64,000 nt of DNA from JBPOHE01 sp052035915 (GCA_052035915.1 JBPOHE010000127.1:3757-67756); one strand, 5' to 3'; positions 41,282 through 50,667 are shown, counted from the first letter of the stretch. Translations and numbers: made by a program. The notes: generated from the letters alone by a model not told the origin.

Positions 41282-42262
41282 TCAGCGACGGAGCCAAGCG
41301 AGACCGGTCGCCATGCTGCTCCGTAGCCGGGCCAGAGACACCACCCGACGGCGCTGTACCTGACGGCGTTTCCACCACATACGAGGCAATCCCGACCAGG
41401 CCGCGCGCTTGGCCGCCCAGGCCACGGCCCCCTGACCACGACGGGCCGCCGTGACCAATGCCCAGAGATTGGCCAGGAGATGGCCCGGTAGATAGAGCCA
41501 GAACAGCCACCCCGGCATGTTTTTCAGATAGACCCAGGGGAGGTTGCGCTGACCCTGAAACACCGAAAAATCGCTCCGATAGCCGGTGGTGGCGGAGCCC
41601 AGGTGGTAGGCCAGGGCTTCGGGAACATACCAGCAATCGTGCCCGGCCAGCCGGAGGCGGAACCCCAGATCCACATCCTCCAGATAACAGAAGAAATCCT
41701 CATCGAAGCCTCCCAGTTCGAGCCAGAGATCACGTCTGATCACAGTCGAAGCACCGCAGGGCGAAAACACCTGGCCCGCCGGACGCCGCACCTGATCGCG
41801 GCGGCGACCGTGATCCCGGCGCCAGCACACCCCGCTCACATGGTAGATATCGCCGGTGCCATCGAGACGGTCCTGGTCCTCGGCGCACACCAGGGTACCG
41901 GTGAAGACCCCAACCTCGGGCCGGGCCTGGATGGCCTGGGCATAGGCCCGCAACCAACCCGGGTCAGGAAAGGCATCCGGATTGAGCAACACCAACCACT
42001 CCGCCCCCGCCTCCCGGGCGGCGAGATTGTTGGCGACGGCAAACCCCAGATTTTCCTCTTGAGGAAAAAGCCTCACCGCCGGATAACCTTGCCGCACCAG
42101 ATCCACCGAACCATCCCGGCTGCCATTGTCCACCAGGATGACCTCCCGGGGTGGATAGTCCTGGGCCAGTATGGCCTCCAGGCAACGGGGCAGATAGTCC
42201 CGACCGTTCCAATTGACCACGATGACGCTGAATTGGGGGGTCATGCCCTGATCATCGGACAC
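41282..42262 (-). CDS. Glycosyltransferase family 2 (WbbL-like)
   Basis: 326 residues (or 320 from ATG 42244). Motifs: FSVIVVNWNGRDYLPRCLEAIL, VILVDNGSRDGSVDLV, NLGFAVANNLAAREA, LLNPDAFPDPGWL, GASTVIRRDLWLELGGFDEDFFCYLEDVDLGFR, and AYHLGSATTG. Same family and layout as the downstream gene, with which it forms a tightly packed pair, but the sequences differ enough that different donors or acceptors are likely. The basic C-terminus (KRRQVQRRRVV) may contact membrane phosphates. Dispersed element copy D lies immediately upstream. Confidence 0.9.
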   Translation of the reverse strand: MSDDQGMTPQFSVIVVNWNGRDYLPRCLEAILAQDYPPREVILVDNGSRDGSVDLVRQGYPAVRLFPQEENLGFAVANNLAAREAGAEWLVLLNPDAFPDPGWLRAYAQAIQARPEVGVFTGTLVCAEDQDRLDGTGDIYHVSGVCWRRDHGRRRDQVRRPAGQVFSPCGASTVIRRDLWLELGGFDEDFFCYLEDVDLGFRLRLAGHDCWYVPEALAYHLGSATTGYRSDFSVFQGQRNLPWVYLKNMPGWLFWLYLPGHLLANLWALVTAARRGQGAVAWAAKRAAWSGLPRMWWKRRQVQRRRVVSLARLRSSMATGLAWLRR

Positions 42263-42339
42263 TTCATCGCATCCCCGTTCCGAATACCTTCGATGTTTCC
42301 GAGTGGTTGGGTGGAGGCGGGCGGCGGTCCATCATTCGG

Positions 42340-42645
42340 CGATGAGATGAGGGGAAACCCAAGAGGATTGGTCATCGCCCCCGCTTGTTCCGGGCATTGA
42401 CCGGAAACGGCCAGTTTTTGTTTCATTTTGGAGAACAATACAGAGATGAATCAGATATTGTTCTCCTTTTGAGAACAGAGAACCGGCCCCAAAAACCCCG
42501 GCCCGGAAGCGCCGAGAGGCGGACAGGCCAGACGTGACCGCTCCCCTGTCTCTCGCGGTCAACCTCATGCTCTTTTCCGAACACATTTTCGCGTTCCGCA
42601 GGCCAGAGCGGATGCGGGCGCCAACCCCACGCCGCCGATGAGGGA
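42340..42645. repeat. Double-palindrome dispersed element, copy D (long form)
   Basis: CTTGTTCCGGGCATTGACCG precedes palindromes GTTTCATTTTGGAGAAC (42420-42436) and GTTCTCCTTTTGAGAAC (42460-42476), centres 40 bases apart. The right extension (CGGCCCGGAAGCGCC to the GCCGCCGATGAGGG end) matches that of copy B over about 150 bases. It fills the gap between the GT2 gene and the CapD-like gene. Confidence 0.87.
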
Positions 42646-42665
42646 ACAACAAACCGGGATTGAAA

Positions 42666-44549
42666 TCAGCTTATCCCCGCCAGCGCCTGCCGGGCTGAGC
42701 CCATTGGAACGACCTCATCCGACCCCTGGTCAGAGACGAACCAAGACAGGCCATCCCGGATACGCTCGAGATCGTATTCCCCACAGGCCAGCTCCAGGGC
42801 ATCCAGCCGCCGATTGAGGGTCTCCCAGTCGACCTGCCGGCTCTGGGCGAGCAGGATCTTGGGGTTGGCCGTTCGGCCCAACTCCTCACCCGCATGGAAG
42901 AGTTCCTCCTGCAGCTTCTCGCCCGGGCGCAGGCCGGTGTAACAGATCTCGATATCCCGCCCTGGTACCTTGCCCGAGAGGCGGATCATCTGGTCGGCGA
43001 GATAACTGATACGCACCGGTTTTTCCATATCGAGGACAAAGATCTCCCCACCCTGGCCCAGCACCGCCGCCTGCATGATCAACTGACAGGCCTCGGGAAT
43101 CGTCATGAAATAGCGCTCCACTTGCGGATGGGTCACGGTCACCGGCCCTCCGGCAAGGATCTGCTGCTTGAATAGCGGTACCACGCTTCCGGCGGAACCC
43201 AGCACATTGCCGAAGCGCACGGTGATGAATCTGGTACGGGACTGCTGGGCGTAGTTCTGACAATAGATCTCCGCCACCCGCTTGGTGGTCCCCATCACAT
43301 TGGCCGGATTCACCGCCTTGTCGGAAGAGATGAGCACGAAGTCCGAACAACCATAGGTATCGGCCGCCCGGGCAACCACCCTGGTACCGAAGACATTGTT
43401 GCGCACCGCCGCCCGTAACTGGGTCTGGAGTAAAGGCACATGCTTGTAAGCCGCGGCATGGAAGACCACCGCCGGCCGCCGCTCGGCGAACAGCCGCTGC
43501 ACCGCCAAGCGGTCCACCACATCACCCAGATAAGGATAACAGGGCACCTCGGGGAACTGCTCGCGCAACTCGCGCTCCACGGCATAGAGGTTGTATTCGC
43601 AATGTTCCAACAAAATCAGCGCTGACGGCCGCAAACGGGCAATCTGGCGGCACAACTCGGCACCGATGGAACCGCCCGCTCCGGTCACCAGAATGGCCTT
43701 GCCGGTCAGGCCCGCCTCGATCCCGGCCCAATCCAGGGATACCGGCTCCCGTCCGAGGAGATCTTCGATGGACACCTCGCGCAACTGATTGATACTCACC
43801 TGCCCGGCCATCAGCGCGTCCAGCCTCGGTACCATACGGAAAGGTACTTCGCTACGCTCGCAGAGATCGACCAGACGTCGCAAACCGGCTGGGTTTGCCG
43901 AGGGAACCGCCAGGGTGATCACATCGATCGCCAGATCCGCCACCAGTTCGGGGATGCGGGCACAGCTTCCCAATACCCGCACCCCCTGGATCTCCTTACC
44001 CCATTTCGTCGGCTCGTCATCGACGAAACCTATTGGCTGGTAGGCCGACTCGGCGCGCCGCAACATATCCCGCACCAACATCTCGCCACCCCGCCCGGCC
44101 CCCACGATCAGCACCCGCGCCCCGGAACGCAGACGGAATCTGTGGTCCTTGATCCAGCGATAGGCCAGTCGGGGCCCACCCAAAAAGGCCAGCAACAGGA
44201 TGGCATACAGGATGGGCACCGAACGCGGCACCCCTTCCAGTCGGGTCCAGGCAAATACCGCCAGCAGACTCAGCGAGACCCCCACGACTACCGCCTTGAG
44301 GATGCGCACCAGATCCGGCAGCGAGGCGAACCGCCAAACGCCGCGGTAGAGGCCGAAGAGGTGGAACACCCCCACCTGGATGGGAAGAATCAATACCAGG
44401 CTCCAGAACCCGTACTCCAACATGGGCGAAGGAATCTCGCCAAGATTGAACCTCAGCCAATAGGCGCATAACCAAGCCAAAGGGATCATGACCAGATCAT
44501 GCCCGAAGGCCACACCTCGGCTGGCCAAGCCTTGCAACGCCGATTTCAC
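42666..44549 (-). CDS. Membrane nucleotide-sugar dehydratase/epimerase (CapD/WbpM/FlaA1-type)
   Basis: 627 residues. Four N-terminal membrane helices (to about 110), a first Rossmann-like CoA-binding-type domain (VLIVGAGRGGEMLVRDML), then an extended SDR domain with VTGAGGSIGAELCRQIA (NAD site), HAAAYKHVPLLQ, ISSDKAVNPANVMGTTKRVAEIY (catalytic Met/Lys form) and FGNVLGSAGSVVPLF. Such enzymes make UDP-4-keto-6-deoxy or epimerised HexNAc sugars used to start O-antigen or capsule repeats. The start is GTG at 44549, with GAGGG seven bases upstream and the WecA-like gene 10 bases before it. Confidence 0.93.
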   Translation of the reverse strand: MKSALQGLASRGVAFGHDLVMIPLAWLCAYWLRFNLGEIPSPMLEYGFWSLVLILPIQVGVFHLFGLYRGVWRFASLPDLVRILKAVVVGVSLSLLAVFAWTRLEGVPRSVPILYAILLLAFLGGPRLAYRWIKDHRFRLRSGARVLIVGAGRGGEMLVRDMLRRAESAYQPIGFVDDEPTKWGKEIQGVRVLGSCARIPELVADLAIDVITLAVPSANPAGLRRLVDLCERSEVPFRMVPRLDALMAGQVSINQLREVSIEDLLGREPVSLDWAGIEAGLTGKAILVTGAGGSIGAELCRQIARLRPSALILLEHCEYNLYAVERELREQFPEVPCYPYLGDVVDRLAVQRLFAERRPAVVFHAAAYKHVPLLQTQLRAAVRNNVFGTRVVARAADTYGCSDFVLISSDKAVNPANVMGTTKRVAEIYCQNYAQQSRTRFITVRFGNVLGSAGSVVPLFKQQILAGGPVTVTHPQVERYFMTIPEACQLIMQAAVLGQGGEIFVLDMEKPVRISYLADQMIRLSGKVPGRDIEICYTGLRPGEKLQEELFHAGEELGRTANPKILLAQSRQVDWETLNRRLDALELACGEYDLERIRDGLSWFVSDQGSDEVVPMGSARQALAGIS

Positions 44550-44559
44550 CTTTGTTCCC

Positions 44560-45654
44560 TCAGGGATTTCCCACCGGCAGGCGGCGCGCCTTCAGTACCA
44601 GGGCCAGATAGAGCAGCCCCCAGGCCGCCAGCCCCAGGCATTGCGTGAACAGGGAGGCAAAAGCCAGCCAACAGGCCGAAGTGGCACAAGCCGACATCAG
44701 TACCAGCGCCCAGGCGAGGGTGCGGCGCTGGCTCCACCCCGAGACCACCAGCCGCTGGTAACAATGGGTACGGTGAGACTGCCACACAGGTTCCCGATGC
44801 CAGGCTCGACGCAACAGCGTGAGACTGGCATCAACCAGAAACGGAGAAAAAATCAACAAGGCCACCCAAAGCGGAAACAGGCCGCGGCGATCCCCCCAGA
44901 GTGAGAGACCGCCGGCCAGCAGACCAAGACTCGCGGATCCCACGTCCCCCATGAAAATGCTGGCCGATGGCAGATTCCAGGGCAGAAAACCACCCACGGA
45001 CGCCGCCACGAGAAAGCAGAGAAGGGCATAAACACTGTCTCCGGCCTCCGCCCCCAGAAATCCCAGCGTACCGAACCCAACTACGGCCATGCTGGCCGCC
45101 AACCCATCCATGCCATCCATAAAGTTGTAGAGATTGATCATCCAGGTCAGGAACAAAAAGCTGAATCCGAGCCCCACCCAGGTCGGTACCCTGATCACCA
45201 CCCCCGGGAGATGCAGGCTGTCGATCGCGAACCCCTGCCGAACCAGCACCCCGGCCACCGCCAGGTGTACCAGTAGTCGGACCAAAGCGGGCAATCCGCG
45301 TACGTCGTCCCACAGACTCAGGAGCGCCACCACCAGCATTGATCCACCCAACCAGACGAAGTTCCCGGGAACCAGCCACCCTAGCCCGACGGCTACGGAC
45401 ACGAAGACGACCAGACTGGTCAGAAAAGCCAGGCCACCCGCCCTAGGAATGGGATGGGAATGCAGCGAGCGGGCCGTCGGATGATCCAGGATACGACAGA
45501 CAGACCTCGCTTCCCGGCACAGCCCAGTCAGAGCGGCCGCCAGCAGCCAGGCGCCACAGAGCAGCCAATTCTCCCCTATCACCAATAAAAAAACCGGACG
45601 CAAAACAAAGCGGGCTAGTATATCCCATTGGCCACCCACAGCGTCTGCACCCAA
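44560..45654 (-). CDS. Undecaprenyl-phosphate sugar-1-phosphate transferase (WecA/WbpL-like)
   Basis: About 364 residues with ten or eleven membrane helices. Diagnostic motifs are HPTARSLHSHPIPRAGGLAFL, LLSLWDDVRGLPALVRLLVHL, MINLYNFMDGMDGLAASMAV (the catalytic Asp pair) and FLPWNLPSASIFMGDVGSASLG. It transfers a HexNAc-1-phosphate to undecaprenyl phosphate, starting the glycan. With the CapD-type enzyme downstream it makes a WbpM/WbpL-like pair, where the dehydratase product is the substrate of the initiating transferase. The start is uncertain: TTG at 45654 is the longest, and a GTG at 45582 just before GENWLLCGAWLL is equally plausible. Confidence 0.9.
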   Translation of the reverse strand: MGADAVGGQWDILARFVLRPVFLLVIGENWLLCGAWLLAAALTGLCREARSVCRILDHPTARSLHSHPIPRAGGLAFLTSLVVFVSVAVGLGWLVPGNFVWLGGSMLVVALLSLWDDVRGLPALVRLLVHLAVAGVLVRQGFAIDSLHLPGVVIRVPTWVGLGFSFLFLTWMINLYNFMDGMDGLAASMAVVGFGTLGFLGAEAGDSVYALLCFLVAASVGGFLPWNLPSASIFMGDVGSASLGLLAGGLSLWGDRRGLFPLWVALLIFSPFLVDASLTLLRRAWHREPVWQSHRTHCYQRLVVSGWSQRRTLAWALVLMSACATSACWLAFASLFTQCLGLAAWGLLYLALVLKARRLPVGNP

Positions 45655-46169
45655 GGCACAGAAACCAGTCTCATCCTGAACTTGCCTTCAAAATCAGTCG
45701 TTTAAGTTTAATCAAAACGACTTCTCAGGCCTCATTAAGGAAAAATGCCCGCGTCGACACTGAAGCGGATCTTTTCAAAACCCTGATGGGCCTGAATCGC
45801 CCGCGCGCAACAATACGACGTCGGTTTTTTGCTACAGATCCTTACGCCCACCTCTCCATCTCTTCGCCCTGCCCCTTTCCCTAGAGCCTCATTTTTCGCT
45901 AAGCTGTGGGGGTTGGAGGGAGTCGATGAAGCGGTATCCAAGGCTATGGGCATCTTTCCGATGCTCGAATGAAACAGTGACTTTGATGCCAATCATCCGT
46001 AAAGGGCTTGGAAGCCTTACTTCCGGCGCTGGTTGTCGTACCTTGGGGTGCGCCATGACTGGCTAAAGTCGCCGATCGCGCTTAGACTTAATAGTGAGTG
46101 ACGGACGCAGCGGTGATGAAGCGTGTCATTTGGGCAACAAATCCGGAAGTTGTGGTTTTTTTCAAAAAA
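45655..46169. other. Intergenic region between the glycan cluster and the porin gene
   Basis: About 515 bases, divergent promoters expected at both ends. A plus-strand stretch near 45889-45963 reads as a plausible peptide fragment (FFAKLWGLEGVDEAVSKAM) but has no start and no family I know. No hairpin typical of a riboswitch is evident. Confidence 0.5.
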
Positions 46170-46173
46170 ACTG

Positions 46174-46202
46174 TTGCAGAGAAATTGTCCGTCGGATAAT
46201 AT
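46174..46202 (+). promoter_or_regulatory. Sigma-70 promoter of the porin gene
   Basis: -35 TTGCAG (46174-46179), 17-base spacer, -10 TAATAT (46197-46202). The start codon is 56 bases further on with GGAG eight bases before it. The sequence upstream is T/A-rich, like an UP element. Confidence 0.6.
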
Positions 46203-46257
46203 TCAATCTGCACAGCATTTTCTCCAACTGCATACACACAGAGCGGGAGTTCTCTAG

Positions 46258-47367
46258 ATGAAAAAGAAGATTTTGACCATCGCAGTGGCCACTGCCATGG
46301 CCCCCCTGGCGGCCATGGCTGACGCAGTCATCTACGGCAAGTTGCATGTTTCTCTTGACAATGTTGATTACGAGGACGTAGCTGGTCCTTACAATGCCGG
46401 TAGCGCCGGTTACTGCGCCAAAAACGGCCTGAAGGGTTGGGATGTCTGCAGCCGCGCCAGCCGCCTCGGCTTTAAGGGTTCCGAGGACATCATGGCCGGC
46501 CTCAAGGCGATCTGGCAGATCGAGTTTCAGGTAGCCCTGACCAATGCCAACTCGGCCATCACCGATGGTGACAACGGTCAGATCCGTATGCGTAACAGCT
46601 TCGTCGGTCTTTCCGGCGACTGGGGTACCGCCCTCATCGGCCGTCATGACCATCCTTACAAGCTGGCCACCGCCAAGCAGGATATCTTTGAAGATACCCT
46701 GGCGGACTACAACTTCACCGCTGGCTTCCAGGATCTCCGTTCCGATAATGCCATCGCCTATGTCAGCCCCAAGTGGGGTGGCTTCAACATCGCCGCGGCT
46801 GTCGTAACCCCGGGCACCGCCACCTTCACGGGTAATGGCAACGTTGACGCCGATGGCATCGCCAATGGTTGGTCCGTAGCGGCCCAGTTTGACATGGCCG
46901 GCTTCTTCGCCGCCGCCGCCTATGAAACCTTCGACGAAGACATCCTGAATGCCACCGCTACCGACTCTTGGGATAAGTACCGGATTGGTCTCGGCTACAA
47001 TGCTGACATGTTTGGAGTGAACTTTGTTTACGAAAACATGGAGGATTATCAGCAGATCTTCTATTTGAACGGCCAGTTCAAGTTCGGCAATACGGCCATC
47101 AAGGCCATGTATTCCTATAACGAAGCTGAGAACGCGACCAATTACCAGAACTGGGGCGCCTCTGCCTTTACCGCCCTTGGGCCGTCCATCGACGCTCAAG
47201 CTTGGGCGATTGGCGTGGATCACGCCCTCACCAAGCGGACCAATGCCTATGTCGTCTATACCGACAAGAATGCTGATCCTTCCCGTCAGCAGAAGGATTT
47301 CTTCGGTGTCGACAGCAACTGGGGCGATTGGAATGGCTTCTCGCTCGGTATGATCCACAAGTTCTAA
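46258..47367 (+). CDS. Outer-membrane porin (Gram-negative general porin family)
   Basis: 369 residues. Signal peptide 1-21 (MKKKILTIAVATAMAPLAAMA), first strand DAVIYGKLHVSLDNV, then regular alternating strands (SRLGFKGSEDIMAGLKAIWQIEFQV, MRNSFVGLSGDWGTALIGRHDHPYKLA) and a C-terminal strand ending in Phe (GFSLGMIHKF), the signal for the BAM complex. It forms a trimeric diffusion pore of the Burkholderia/Rhodocyclus/Chromatium-type group. Two Cys in the first loop (YCAKNGLKGWDVCSR) could form a disulfide. It has its own promoter and terminator, fitting high expression. The long open frame on the opposite strand is a composition effect. Confidence 0.92.
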   Translation: MKKKILTIAVATAMAPLAAMADAVIYGKLHVSLDNVDYEDVAGPYNAGSAGYCAKNGLKGWDVCSRASRLGFKGSEDIMAGLKAIWQIEFQVALTNANSAITDGDNGQIRMRNSFVGLSGDWGTALIGRHDHPYKLATAKQDIFEDTLADYNFTAGFQDLRSDNAIAYVSPKWGGFNIAAAVVTPGTATFTGNGNVDADGIANGWSVAAQFDMAGFFAAAAYETFDEDILNATATDSWDKYRIGLGYNADMFGVNFVYENMEDYQQIFYLNGQFKFGNTAIKAMYSYNEAENATNYQNWGASAFTALGPSIDAQAWAIGVDHALTKRTNAYVVYTDKNADPSRQQKDFFGVDSNWGDWNGFSLGMIHKF

Positions 47368-47389
47368 GTCATAGCCTTGCATGACAACG

Positions 47390-47421
47390 ACAACGGGGCC
47401 TCTGGCCCCGTTGTTGTTTAT
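47390..47421 (+). terminator. Rho-independent terminator after the porin gene
   Basis: CAACGGGGCC (47391-47400) pairs perfectly with GGCCCCGTTG (47404-47413) around loop TCT, followed by TTGTTTAT. Extended A/T pairs make an 11-bp stem. Strong terminator 23 bases after the porin stop. Confidence 0.92.
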
Positions 47422-47523
47422 AGGCGATGACGGAACAAGATAACCCGAATCGTGTTTGTTCGCCTTTCAGGTGCCCTAGCCGGGGGCGAGTTCTGTAACG
47501 GCTGGCGTCACACCGAGAGCGAA

Positions 47524-48168
47524 ATGAACAAGGCCTTTTGGGACGCATTCATGAGTGATCGACCAACATTCAGATTGGAACCATCCCCATCCGTTAGCGC
47601 TTCGATCACCGGATGGCTGATCGGAGTCATGCTCCTTGGCAGCCTTGGTGTTCAAGCCGCCAACCGCCCCTTCGTGGACGAGTACGAGGCGCCGCCACCG
47701 CCCGGAATGATGGATACGGCCAAGTGGATCGAACAGCTTCCCGATCTGCCGCCTTACCCCAGGGACGAGGATCTACTGAGCTTCGAGCTCGGGGTTGCCG
47801 ATCCCCAGTTTACCTATGCCTTGGATGGCCGCACCCTCTCCATCGGCGAGGATAAGGCGGTGCGGTACGTACTGGTAGTAGCCGCACGCTCGGGTCAGGC
47901 GCGCAATCTGTATTTCGAGGGGCTCCGCTGCGGGGCCTTTGAATATAAGACCTACGCCTACGGCACCGCCAACAAAACTTGGCAGACAACCAAGCGAAGC
48001 GAATGGGCGAAGATCAGCCGGGAACCAGGTAATCGCCTACGCTATGACCTCAGCAATCTCTATCTATGCGATCTGAATTTGGGCCAGCCCTACGAACTTT
48101 CAGAGATCAAGCGACGCTTGAGAAGCAAAGGCACCTTTGATGTCCATAACTTCCTGGATGATCGCTGA
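47524..48168 (+). CDS. CNP1-like family protein
   Basis: 214 residues from ATG 47524. A signal peptide or N-terminal anchor (ASITGWLIGVMLLGSLGVQA) is followed by a conserved domain: DTAKWIEQLPDLPPYPRDEDLLSFELG, FTYALDGRTLSIGEDKAVRYVLVVAARSGQARNLYFEGLRCGAFEYKTYAYG, and RYDLSNLYLCDLNLGQPYELSEIKRRLR. This matches the CNP1-like family of beta- and gammaproteobacteria: exported, function unknown, with a conserved Cys pair. The upstream frame to 47452 is part of a dispersed repeat shared with the rpiA leader and is not counted as coding. Confidence 0.8.
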   Translation: MNKAFWDAFMSDRPTFRLEPSPSVSASITGWLIGVMLLGSLGVQAANRPFVDEYEAPPPPGMMDTAKWIEQLPDLPPYPRDEDLLSFELGVADPQFTYALDGRTLSIGEDKAVRYVLVVAARSGQARNLYFEGLRCGAFEYKTYAYGTANKTWQTTKRSEWAKISREPGNRLRYDLSNLYLCDLNLGQPYELSEIKRRLRSKGTFDVHNFLDDR

Positions 48169-48216
48169 TGCCCGAGGTAGGGCGGAAGCCATGAAGGGCG
48201 ATCCGCCACCACCAGG

Positions 48217-48873
48217 CTAGGGGATGATCGTCTTCACTCCATCAGGCGTGCCAAGGATAAGGACATCCGCCGGGCGCAGGGCAAAAAGGCCAACCGTCAC
48301 CACACCAGCGATATTGTTGATCTGCTGCTCGAGCTTGGCCGGCTCCATGATGCTCAGGTTGTGCACATCCAGGATGAGATTACCGTTATCCGTCACCACA
48401 GCCTCACGCCAGACCGGGGCGCCCCCCAACTTGACAAGTTGCCGGGCGACATAACTTCTGGCCATGGGAATGACCTCGACCGGCAACGGAAACTTCCCCA
48501 GCACGGAAACCAGCTTGCTGCCATCGGCGATACAGACGAATGTCTTACTGGCGGCGGCGACGATCTTTTCCCTCGTCAAGGCCCCACCGCCGCCCTTGAT
48601 GAGTTGCAACTGCTGATTGGACTCATCCGCTCCATCCACGTAGAGTTCGATATCTCCGGCGAAATTCAGATCCACCACCTCGATTCCCTTGGCCTTGAGC
48701 CGCGCCGTCGAGGCCTCGGAACTGGAAACCGCCCCCTCGATGCGGTGCTTGATCCCCGCCAGCAGATCGATGAAGTGGTTGACGGTGGAACCGGTACCGA
48801 CGCCGATGACGCCTTCCCGGACATAGGCGAGTGCCGCCTGGGCCGCCATACGTTTGAGTTCGTCCTGGTGCAT
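48217..48873 (-). CDS. rpiA: Ribose-5-phosphate isomerase A
   Basis: 218 residues from ATG 48873. Complete RpiA: QDELKRMAAQAALAYVREGVIGVGTGSTVNHFIDLL (phosphate loop), SSEASTARLKAKGIEVVDLN, ELYVDGADESN (catalytic Asp pair), LIKGGGGALTREKIVA (catalytic Glu region) and a C-terminal RPADVLILGTPDGV. It interconverts ribose-5-phosphate and ribulose-5-phosphate, needed for nucleotide synthesis and, in autotrophs, the Calvin cycle. The frame upstream of the chosen start runs through an inverted-repeat element and is not coding. Divergent from ilvA. Confidence 0.97.
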   Translation of the reverse strand: MHQDELKRMAAQAALAYVREGVIGVGTGSTVNHFIDLLAGIKHRIEGAVSSSEASTARLKAKGIEVVDLNFAGDIELYVDGADESNQQLQLIKGGGGALTREKIVAAASKTFVCIADGSKLVSVLGKFPLPVEVIPMARSYVARQLVKLGGAPVWREAVVTDNGNLILDVHNLSIMEPAKLEQQINNIAGVVTVGLFALRPADVLILGTPDGVKTIIP

Positions 48874-48981
48874 ACGTTGTTCTCCGAAGACTAGGGGGCC
48901 GTTATGATAGCCTGCGCGCTTCCGGCCTGTCATGGCGGGAAGGCGCTTTTCAGCCGTCCAGCAGATTAGGCGATTTCTGTC

Positions 48982-49111
48982 AAAAAATAGACCCGCCTGC
49001 TGGTCTGTTCGTCCGCCTTCGGTGTTCCACCAGCCGTTACAGAGCCTGCTCTGCGCCGGCTGGCGCGCCTGGAAGGCGAACGAACCGCCGTCGCATTCAG
49101 GTCTATTTTTT
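48982..49111. repeat. 130-bp inverted-repeat (MITE-like) element between rpiA and ilvA
   Basis: Perfect 12-bp ends AAAAAATAGACC (48982-48993) and GGTCTATTTTTT (49100-49111). Nested inside is a 14-bp near-perfect pair, GTTCGTCCGCCTTC (49008-49021) and GAAGGCGAACGAAC (49072-49085). The inner part, with CTGTAACGGCTGG, also occurs in direct form at about 47456-47525 upstream of the CNP1-like gene. Confidence 0.85.
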
Positions 49112-49137
49112 TCCGGCAATCGCTTTACGGATCAACC

Positions 49138-50667
49138 ATGCCAGATTCCTATATCGAAAGGATCCTCCGCGCCAGGGTGTATGACGTCGCCCGGGAAACC
49201 CCCTTGGACCCCGCCCGCTTATTGACGCAACGCCTGGGTAACCAGATCTGGCTGAAGCGGGAAGACCTGCAACCGGTATTTTCCTTCAAACTGCGCGGGG
49301 CCTATAACAAGATCGCCGGACTGCCGGCGGAGGTCCGGGCCGCCGGAATCATCGCCGCCTCAGCCGGCAATCACGCCCAGGGGGTGGCCCTGGCCGCGCG
49401 CAACCTGAACCTCCCGGCCCTCATCGTCATGCCCAAGACCACCCCCGGGATCAAGGTCCAGGGTGTACGCGCCCTGGAAGCCAAGATCCTGTTGCACGGT
49501 GATTCCTATGACGAGGCCTGCGCCAAGGCCCTTTCGCTGGCCGAAGAACGCGGTCTGGTGTTCATCCACCCTTTCGACGATCCCGAGGTCATCGCCGGCC
49601 AGGGCACGATCGGCATGGAAGTGTTACGCCAACACCCCGGAAGACTGGAAGCCATCTTTGTTCCCGTGGGCGGTGGCGGACTCATTGCCGGTATCGCCGC
49701 CTTCGTCAAATACGTGCGGCCGGAAGTGAAGGTGATCGGCGTCGAGCCCGAGGATGCCCCAACCCTCTATTCCGCCCTCGCCGCCGGAAAGCCGGTGCGA
49801 CTGGATCAGGTGGGCATCTTTGCCGACGGGGTGGCGGTGCGTCAGGTAGGACTAGAACCGTTCAAGGTGGCCCAGTCACGGGTAGATGAGGTGATCCTGG
49901 TCACGGCGGACGAGATCTGCGCGGCGATCAAGGACATCTTCGACGACACCAGATCCGTCGCCGAGCCCGCCGGCGCCCTCGCCGTGGCCGGCTTGAAAAA
50001 ATACATCCACCGCTCCGGCCTTCGGGGCGCCAGCCTGATTGCCATCGACAGCGGCGCCAACATCAATTTTGATCGCCTCAGACATGTCGCGGAACGGGCG
50101 GAATTCGGCGAACGCCGGGAGGCCCTCTTTGCCGTGCAGATACCCGAGGTGCCGGGCAGCTTTCTGCAATTTTGCCGGGATATCGGCAAGCGGGGGATCA
50201 CCGAGTTCAATTACCGCTATGCCGATGCTCGACAGGCCCAGGTGTTCGTGGGGATGGAACTGACCCAAGGGGATCGGGAACGTCTCGAACTCATCGACCG
50301 ATTACGCGAACGGGGATACCAAGTGCTCGACATGACCGATAACGAGACCGCCAAGCTCCATATCCGCTACATGGTCGGCGGTCATGCCTCGGGGATCAAG
50401 GATGAAACCCTGTTCCGCATCGAGTTTCCCGAACGCCCGGGGGCCCTGCTGAATTTTCTCGCCCAACTGGGGAAACGTTGGAACATCAGCCTTTTCCATT
50501 ACCGCAACCACGGCGCCGCCTATGGACGGGTATTGTTTGGCGTTCAGTTGCCGCCCCAGGACAAAGGCCAGTTCCTACACTGCCTGGAGACCCTGGGATA
50601 CCCCCATTGGGAGGAAACCGAGAATCCCGCCTACCGTCTCTTTGCCAGCTGCGTACCGACGGCCTGA
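49138..50667 (+). CDS. ilvA: Threonine ammonia-lyase (threonine dehydratase), biosynthetic
   Basis: 509 residues. The PLP domain has LKREDLQPVFSFKLRGAYNKI (the PLP lysine in SFK), IAASAGNHAQGVALAA, FVPVGGGGLIAGIAAFVK and IAIDSGANINFDRL. Two C-terminal ACT-like domains follow (ALFAVQIPEVPGSFLQFCRDIG; LFRIEFPERPGALLNFLAQLG), the feedback site for isoleucine. It converts threonine to 2-oxobutanoate for isoleucine synthesis. Length and two regulatory domains match the E. coli-type enzyme. Divergent from rpiA with the MITE-like element between them. Confidence 0.97.
   Translation: MPDSYIERILRARVYDVARETPLDPARLLTQRLGNQIWLKREDLQPVFSFKLRGAYNKIAGLPAEVRAAGIIAASAGNHAQGVALAARNLNLPALIVMPKTTPGIKVQGVRALEAKILLHGDSYDEACAKALSLAEERGLVFIHPFDDPEVIAGQGTIGMEVLRQHPGRLEAIFVPVGGGGLIAGIAAFVKYVRPEVKVIGVEPEDAPTLYSALAAGKPVRLDQVGIFADGVAVRQVGLEPFKVAQSRVDEVILVTADEICAAIKDIFDDTRSVAEPAGALAVAGLKKYIHRSGLRGASLIAIDSGANINFDRLRHVAERAEFGERREALFAVQIPEVPGSFLQFCRDIGKRGITEFNYRYADARQAQVFVGMELTQGDRERLELIDRLRERGYQVLDMTDNETAKLHIRYMVGGHASGIKDETLFRIEFPERPGALLNFLAQLGKRWNISLFHYRNHGAAYGRVLFGVQLPPQDKGQFLHCLETLGYPHWEETENPAYRLFASCVPTA

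Noticed and set aside
46162..47382. 406-codon minus-strand frame opposite the porin gene
   Set aside because: The plus-strand porin has a signal peptide, terminal Phe, promoter and terminator; the opposite frame has none of these.
48874..49119. N-terminal extension of RpiA
   Set aside because: It is the translation of an inverted-repeat element; RpiA families start at MHQDEL-like residues.
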